DNA of 64,000 nt, taken from positions 12,672,347-12,736,346 of the forward strand of contig OY741282.1 of assembly GCA_963514095.1 (NCBI GenBank), written 5' to 3'. The position numbers and the translations under genes are program-made. The notes under the pieces were generated by a model. The model made no database searches and had not been told where the DNA came from. It saw nothing but the letters and a program-made list of their open reading frames with translations. This stretch comes from Eutrigla gurnardus. Lineage: Eukaryota; Chordata; Actinopteri; Perciformes; Triglidae. Positions 59,601 through 64,000 of this stretch are shown piece after piece; within the stretch, counting starts at the first letter, position 1; the number at the start of each line of letters is the position of its first letter.

Positions 59601-61838
59601 TGTCAGTAATTCCATAAAAGTGTCACTCTGAAAGGTGGTGGTAATTTCTACCCGGTGATTTATTGTTTTTAAATGGGGCGCCTTTTCCACCTTTCCTTTG
59701 TCGCTGGGAGTTAAGCAGCCATGAAATTGCCAGAATAATAGTGTTTAAATCCAATCTTAGTTTGTCCCGTCAGCTTTCCCCTCACACAATTCAATCAGAG
59801 GTGCTTTGCTCTTTTTCCGTGTGCATTTCCATGGACTTTTTTCTCCTCAGTTTAGGCTCCAAGCTTTTACAGTACAATCAGTTCACGTTCATAAAAGCAT
59901 AAAGTGGAACAAAATGTCATCGGCAGAAAGCAAACTGGCGACGCTTGAGTGATTTTAAAGTCAGAGAGTTAGGAACAATTAAAAATGTGGCGTGGATTGG
60001 AAGAATTTTAGCATTTCAGCAAATTCCTGAAATAAATCATCAAAGAAATGACTAACTTATGCTAAGAGAAACAAACATAATATACCATGTTTAGATTTTT
60101 TTTTTCTTGTTGCAGTTGCACTACACTCAGCTTCCTCTTGGCTCCTCCTACTTTGGTTTAAAGGCTAAATGTGATCAAGTAAATCTGATTGCAGCCACTT
60201 CAGCTAAATTCGCCAATTCCCATCTTTTGACTTCCCAGCGTAAACTCATTTTGGTTTGAAGTAAGTGAATTAATTTCATTAAGCACTGATCAAACAGTGC
60301 TGGAGGTGTTTCTCCTCCTTTAAATCAGTTTATACCACATGTCTGCCATTATTCCTTGAAACAGGTTTGAGGTAGAAAGGAATAAACCAACATAAAGAAG
60401 ACAAGATGCCTCCGGGCTGCTGGTAGACTAATCACTTGTTTCTGTCTCCTCAGGCGGGCCAGCCTCCATGATTTCTCGGTACCCTTCTCCTGCAGAGTTG
60501 GATGCTTTTGCCCAGAGGACCGCCAACAGCCCGCTGTCCATCAAAATCTTTCCGTCCGACGTCCGGGTGCCGCAACATAAACAGCTTAACAAAACCGTCA
60601 ACGGCTTAGACACCACAGGCCAACGCCACAGCCCCCATTCACACCCGTGCTCAGGAGGCCACCAGGGTCTGTTGGCCGTCATCAAAGCCTCCGCGGGTGG
60701 CAAAGGTGTGGTGAAGAACTCGGAGGGCCGGAGGACTAAACACGCAAACAGCCAGACTTCTGTGGCGCCGTATAATAATCCTCTGAATAATGGCTACACA
60801 GTCAGACACGGGCACAAGGCCTATCATATAAGCTCATGTAAGCCCCACGATGTTCCCATCGAGACACTTTGTTCTAGCGCAGGGATGGCCTCCAGAGATC
60901 AGAGCCTGGCCCCCCAGTCGGAGCTGGCAGAGGTTCAAAGCCTGATGAGGCAGATGAGCAGAGTCCCCCACAGCCAGGCCCTGCAGCTGGGGGGAGAAGC
61001 CCGAGCCAGCCCCTCTCTGCAGGCTGTGGCCGCGGTGGCACACTCAGACTCAGACTTTGTCCTGGGAGTGCCGCCCCAGAGCAGCCTGGCATTCACGGGG
61101 GCAGTGCTCCCCACGCAGAGCGCAGACATAGCCAAAGCCGGGTACCTGGAGAAGGGGGACTACGCCGTGTGGCAGCATAAGCATCACATTCAGCTGCAGC
61201 AGCAGAGCTATCAGCAGGGAGCGGTGAGGATGTACGGCGTGAGTCATGGTGCTCAGAGGCACAGGGAGACCGGGGTCGGCCAGTCCCCCGAGAGCTGCCT
61301 CCCTCTGCCGTGCTCCTCGCAGCTGTCGTACAGGCCACATCCTGGCAGCGTGGGCGCCGGGCAGGAGCGAGCGGGCGGCTCCTCTCTGAACCGCGGCGCC
61401 ATGCAGGGGGAGTTCTCCGTCGGACAGTACTTCGCTCCACTCTGGGACGGCGTCACCCCTAACGGCGACTGTTATACTTCTCAGGTGCTGGCAACGGGTA
61501 CATGTGCAGCCAGGCCTCGAGACCTGGGGCTCCCCCATCCCCATCCCCATCCCCACCTCCACCCAAACCGCCATCAACACCTCCACCCGCAACTGCTCCC
61601 TCCTCACACCCAGGCCTACAGCACAGACCCAAACCTCTGTTGCGGGCTGCCTACCTCCAGCCTGTGCCACGCTGCAGCACTTAGCAGCAGTCTGCAGTCT
61701 CTGGAGTGCCTCATCAGTGAGATCCACCCTCCCTGCATCAAAGAGCGCATGCTGGGCCGCGGCTACGACGCCGTGGGGATGCCTCAGCTACTGGAGCACC
61801 ACCAGCAAACCCACATCCAGCTCCCCGTCTACAGATGA
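53516..61838 (+). CDS. fam222a: FAM222A, two coding exons (504 residues)
   Basis: FAM222A is a vertebrate protein of unclear molecular role. The human form has been called aggregatin and reported to associate with amyloid-beta. Coding exons 53516-53645 and 60454-61838 join in phase 1 across a 6.8 kb intron. The N-terminus MLACIQRRQN with NLACTPKSL matches human MLACLQR. The conserved FAM222 block is RYPSPAELDAFA, NSPLSIKIFP, VRVPQHK, TVNGLDTTGQR (about residues 52-103). VGQYFAPLWDGV and the terminal LSSSLQSLECLI, PPCIKERMLG and LPVYR are diagnostic of FAM222A rather than FAM222B. The protein is longer than human (about 450) through Gln/His/Ser-rich insertions. Teleosts may have two copies, and I cannot tell which ohnolog this is. 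The start was chosen because it is conserved; Met49 in exon 2 is an internal alternative. Confidence 0.93.
53646..60453 (+). other. fam222a coding intron, candidate conserved non-coding DNA
   Basis: A 6.8 kb intron with no long microsatellite and several segments dense in TAATTA/TGTAATTA motifs (for example about 56.58-56.65, 57.88-57.93 and 58.17-58.21 kb). It ends in a TCTGTCTCCTCAG acceptor. No exon is recognised. Confidence 0.65.
61534..61560 (+). repeat. In-frame (CCCCAT)n hexanucleotide repeat encoding His-Pro
   Basis: Three or more CCCCAT units within the terminal exon encode a Pro-His run followed by more His-rich sequence (about residues 402-425 of FAM222A). Confidence 0.8.
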
Positions 61839-63050
61839 GACGCGTTGCCACACAGCGGGACACACAGGAGTGACGAGCCTTTTGTAGACAATGGAAGTGT
61901 GTCAGATTTGACATCTAGGAATATGAGACATGCCTTTTTAGTTTGTGCATGTGCTGTGTTTTTTTTTTTTTTTTTTTAGAAGGCCCCGGAAAAAAAGGTG
62001 AACGATAATCATGACTTAAGATACAGGTTTATCTTATGGACTTCTGGTGTTTTATTTTTATATCTTAAATGGCCATCACGTATGCCCTGCTGTTCATTTA
62101 GTACTGATGCTGAGCACCTCATCACAACTCCCCCCCCATCACATTTGAACATGAACTGTATGTTTTGCAGGTGATTCCCCTATAGGCCGATATGAAAGTG
62201 GAAACCTTGACATTTACTTGAATCTGGGAAGGACCGTATTTTGTGAATATATTGTATATTTTTCCCCCAAAAAATGGCTTCTTATGTGAACATTCCTTAA
62301 TTATTAACTGAACTTTAGGTTTTCTGCTGCTTCATTGTTGTTTTAATCCACTTTTGGATCAATCCTGCAATGTGATGCAAAGGTCCTGGCCGCTGTATGG
62401 GGAAACATTTTCATCATTTGTAAATGTGAATAGATTTTGTTTCGTTATATGCATCCATAGAGATCCTTATGTAATTTAACAGCTTGATTGATTTAACGTA
62501 TAGTCACGCTCAGCACAATGTATTAGGACTGTTGAATATCAGCACTGTGGCAATTCAGGCCAAGCAAGATGTGCCCTTTCGGTTGCATGTTTTTGTTGCT
62601 ACGACGTTTTTCTTGAATGAAATAATCTCTGGATGGTTATGACACTGTTATACAACACCTGGGTATGTACACGAGTGCCACGTTGGAGAGCAGGCCACCT
62701 TAATCATTTACAGTATCTTCTTTGTAGGGCTATATTCTATCTGATGGTGTGAGATGTATGACTGAGTAGTTCTCTGTGTGGCTGCACCGGTTACGTAATA
62801 CTATTTATTTATGTCAGACTGTTGAGTTATATGGCAAACTCTCTCTATAATTATAAAGTGCAATTATTATATATGAACATGTGAGCGCTCTCCATGAAGT
62901 ATGTCATTGAAATAACTACATTTTGCAATGTACGACCCCCCCCAAAATCCCTCAACCCCTCTTTTTTGCATCTTCTTAATAAGGATTGTCAAGTAAATGA
63001 AATTTTTCTAAACCCAGCACATAGTTTGTGTTATTACGTATTCGTCTGCC
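61839..63050 (+). other. Probable fam222a 3' UTR
   Basis: The sequence after the stop codon is AT-rich and contains a 19-bp poly-T (61959-61977). It has no competing ORF. I found no unambiguous AATAAA before about 63.69 kb (AATAAA at 63694-63699), so the 3' boundary is uncertain and the UTR could reach that site. Confidence 0.45.
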
Positions 63051-64000
63051 AGCCATGCAGCTGAGAAGACGGTTTTATTATATTCATGAATGATAAACTA
63101 GTTGTGGAAAGGTGCAACCTGTTTTTTCCTGGTTTTATTGCGAAGGGATTTAAGGCTTAACCACCTGGCAAGTCTCTTTTTTTTCCCAGTCACAGATCTC
63201 ATTTTTATAAAGATCTATCTTTTCGCTGGAGGATCTCATGTTTATAATGTGATGTAAATCAATCCTTAGCTGAAAGATATTGGACTGGTTCCCCCTCGAA
63301 GCGCTAATTTTGTTATCGCAGTGAATTATGTTAGTCTAGATGGATGGCCGACATTTGAGGCAGAAGCCATTGAATACTTCAAAACACATGTGAAAATGAA
63401 AATGTACAGGCACACGCCTTATCTCATAATACATCTGTTTGAGGAGAAAGAAAATATATTGTTCACATTATGTAGAAATGGCCTTGCTGGTACCCAGTTA
63501 TTAAATTGCTAATCTTAGATGGCGGCGTGCCTGCCTGCACCTCTTATTTAGCTTCATCTGTCTTCCTAAATTGGATGCTATAGCAGTAATGCGGTTTAGG
63601 CCAAGAGAGACATAAACGCACGCCCATTTTAAGTCCTCCATTACAAAAACAAATAAGCTGGATGCTGTGAATAATGGCTTTAGAAGCACTGCTGGGAATA
63701 AATCTGCAACATCCAATTGATGACCTCATTGCAGATAACAAATATTTCAGAGTTTAAGGTCAGTGGCTTTGTCATTGAGGCATTGTTGTAAATGATTTGC
63801 AGTCTTTGGCCCATTGTCTCCTGGCTTTGCTTGGAGCTTTTTCCATCCTATCTGTCAGCGGGGACAGGCCAGGCCGCTGTGCTGATAAACCTACAGGATT
63901 ACAGACGTGCTCCTTTTGCTCGAGCTCAGAGACGATTAGCTCAGGCTCCTCTGGGAGAGGAACCAGAGCCACTCCGGCCTCCGGGACCCACTTCGGATAA
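63051..64000. other. Distal 3' UTR or intergenic sequence, no gene seen
   Basis: Short open frames on both strands lack recognisable products or splice context. TAATT-rich segments continue. Confidence 0.5.

Noticed and set aside
60834..61727. Minus-strand ORFs up to 225 codons across the fam222a exon
   Set aside because: They are antisense frames of a GC-rich coding exon; the plus-strand frame carries all the FAM222A signatures.

Overview
This is a vertebrate nuclear genome window, almost certainly from a ray-finned (percomorph-like) teleost. Three multi-exon genes can be read from phase-consistent GT-AG exons. The introns are rich in (CA)n and (GA)n microsatellites. Several diverged interspersed repeats match types I recall as common in percomorph genomes. 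There are no prokaryotic, viral or plasmid features, no CRISPR array, and no rRNA or tRNA gene that I could see.

Left part, minus strand (about 2.6-24.7 kb): the 5' and central part of WDR70. Thirteen coding exons give 474 in-frame codons from the start ATG through most of the WD40 propeller. The remaining C-terminal exons are not in the first 2.6 kb and must lie off the left edge. Middle part, minus strand (25.4-42.0 kb): a complete CPLANE1 (C5orf42/JBTS17) gene. Forty-seven coding exons join into one uninterrupted reading frame of about 3,223 residues, close to the length of the human protein. A probable non-coding first exon lies just upstream. Only about 0.7 kb separates the CPLANE1 stop codon from the WDR70 start codon, and both genes are transcribed leftward.

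Right part, plus strand (about 44.7-63 kb): fam222a, divergent from CPLANE1. A CpG-rich, CCAAT-box-containing region at 44.7-45.6 kb is its likely promoter. A short coding exon at 53.5 kb and a large terminal exon at 60.45-61.84 kb give a 504-residue protein. A perfect CTCF core motif at 42.28 kb lies between the CPLANE1 promoter and the fam222a side. The long non-coding stretches at 46-53 kb and 54-60 kb are candidate regulatory sequence.

The three genes do not form a known pathway. WDR70 is a nuclear CUL4-DDB1-associated WD40 protein linked to histone H2B ubiquitination and DNA repair. CPLANE1 is a ciliogenesis and planar-polarity effector. FAM222A is a poorly characterised vertebrate protein. 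The most unusual points are two GC-AG introns flanking a single CPLANE1 exon, an out-of-frame upstream ORF overlapping the CPLANE1 start, an RFX X-box-like motif upstream of CPLANE1, a perfect DR1 nuclear-receptor element in a WDR70 intron, and a gene order that differs from the human arrangement. I found no undescribed molecular system.
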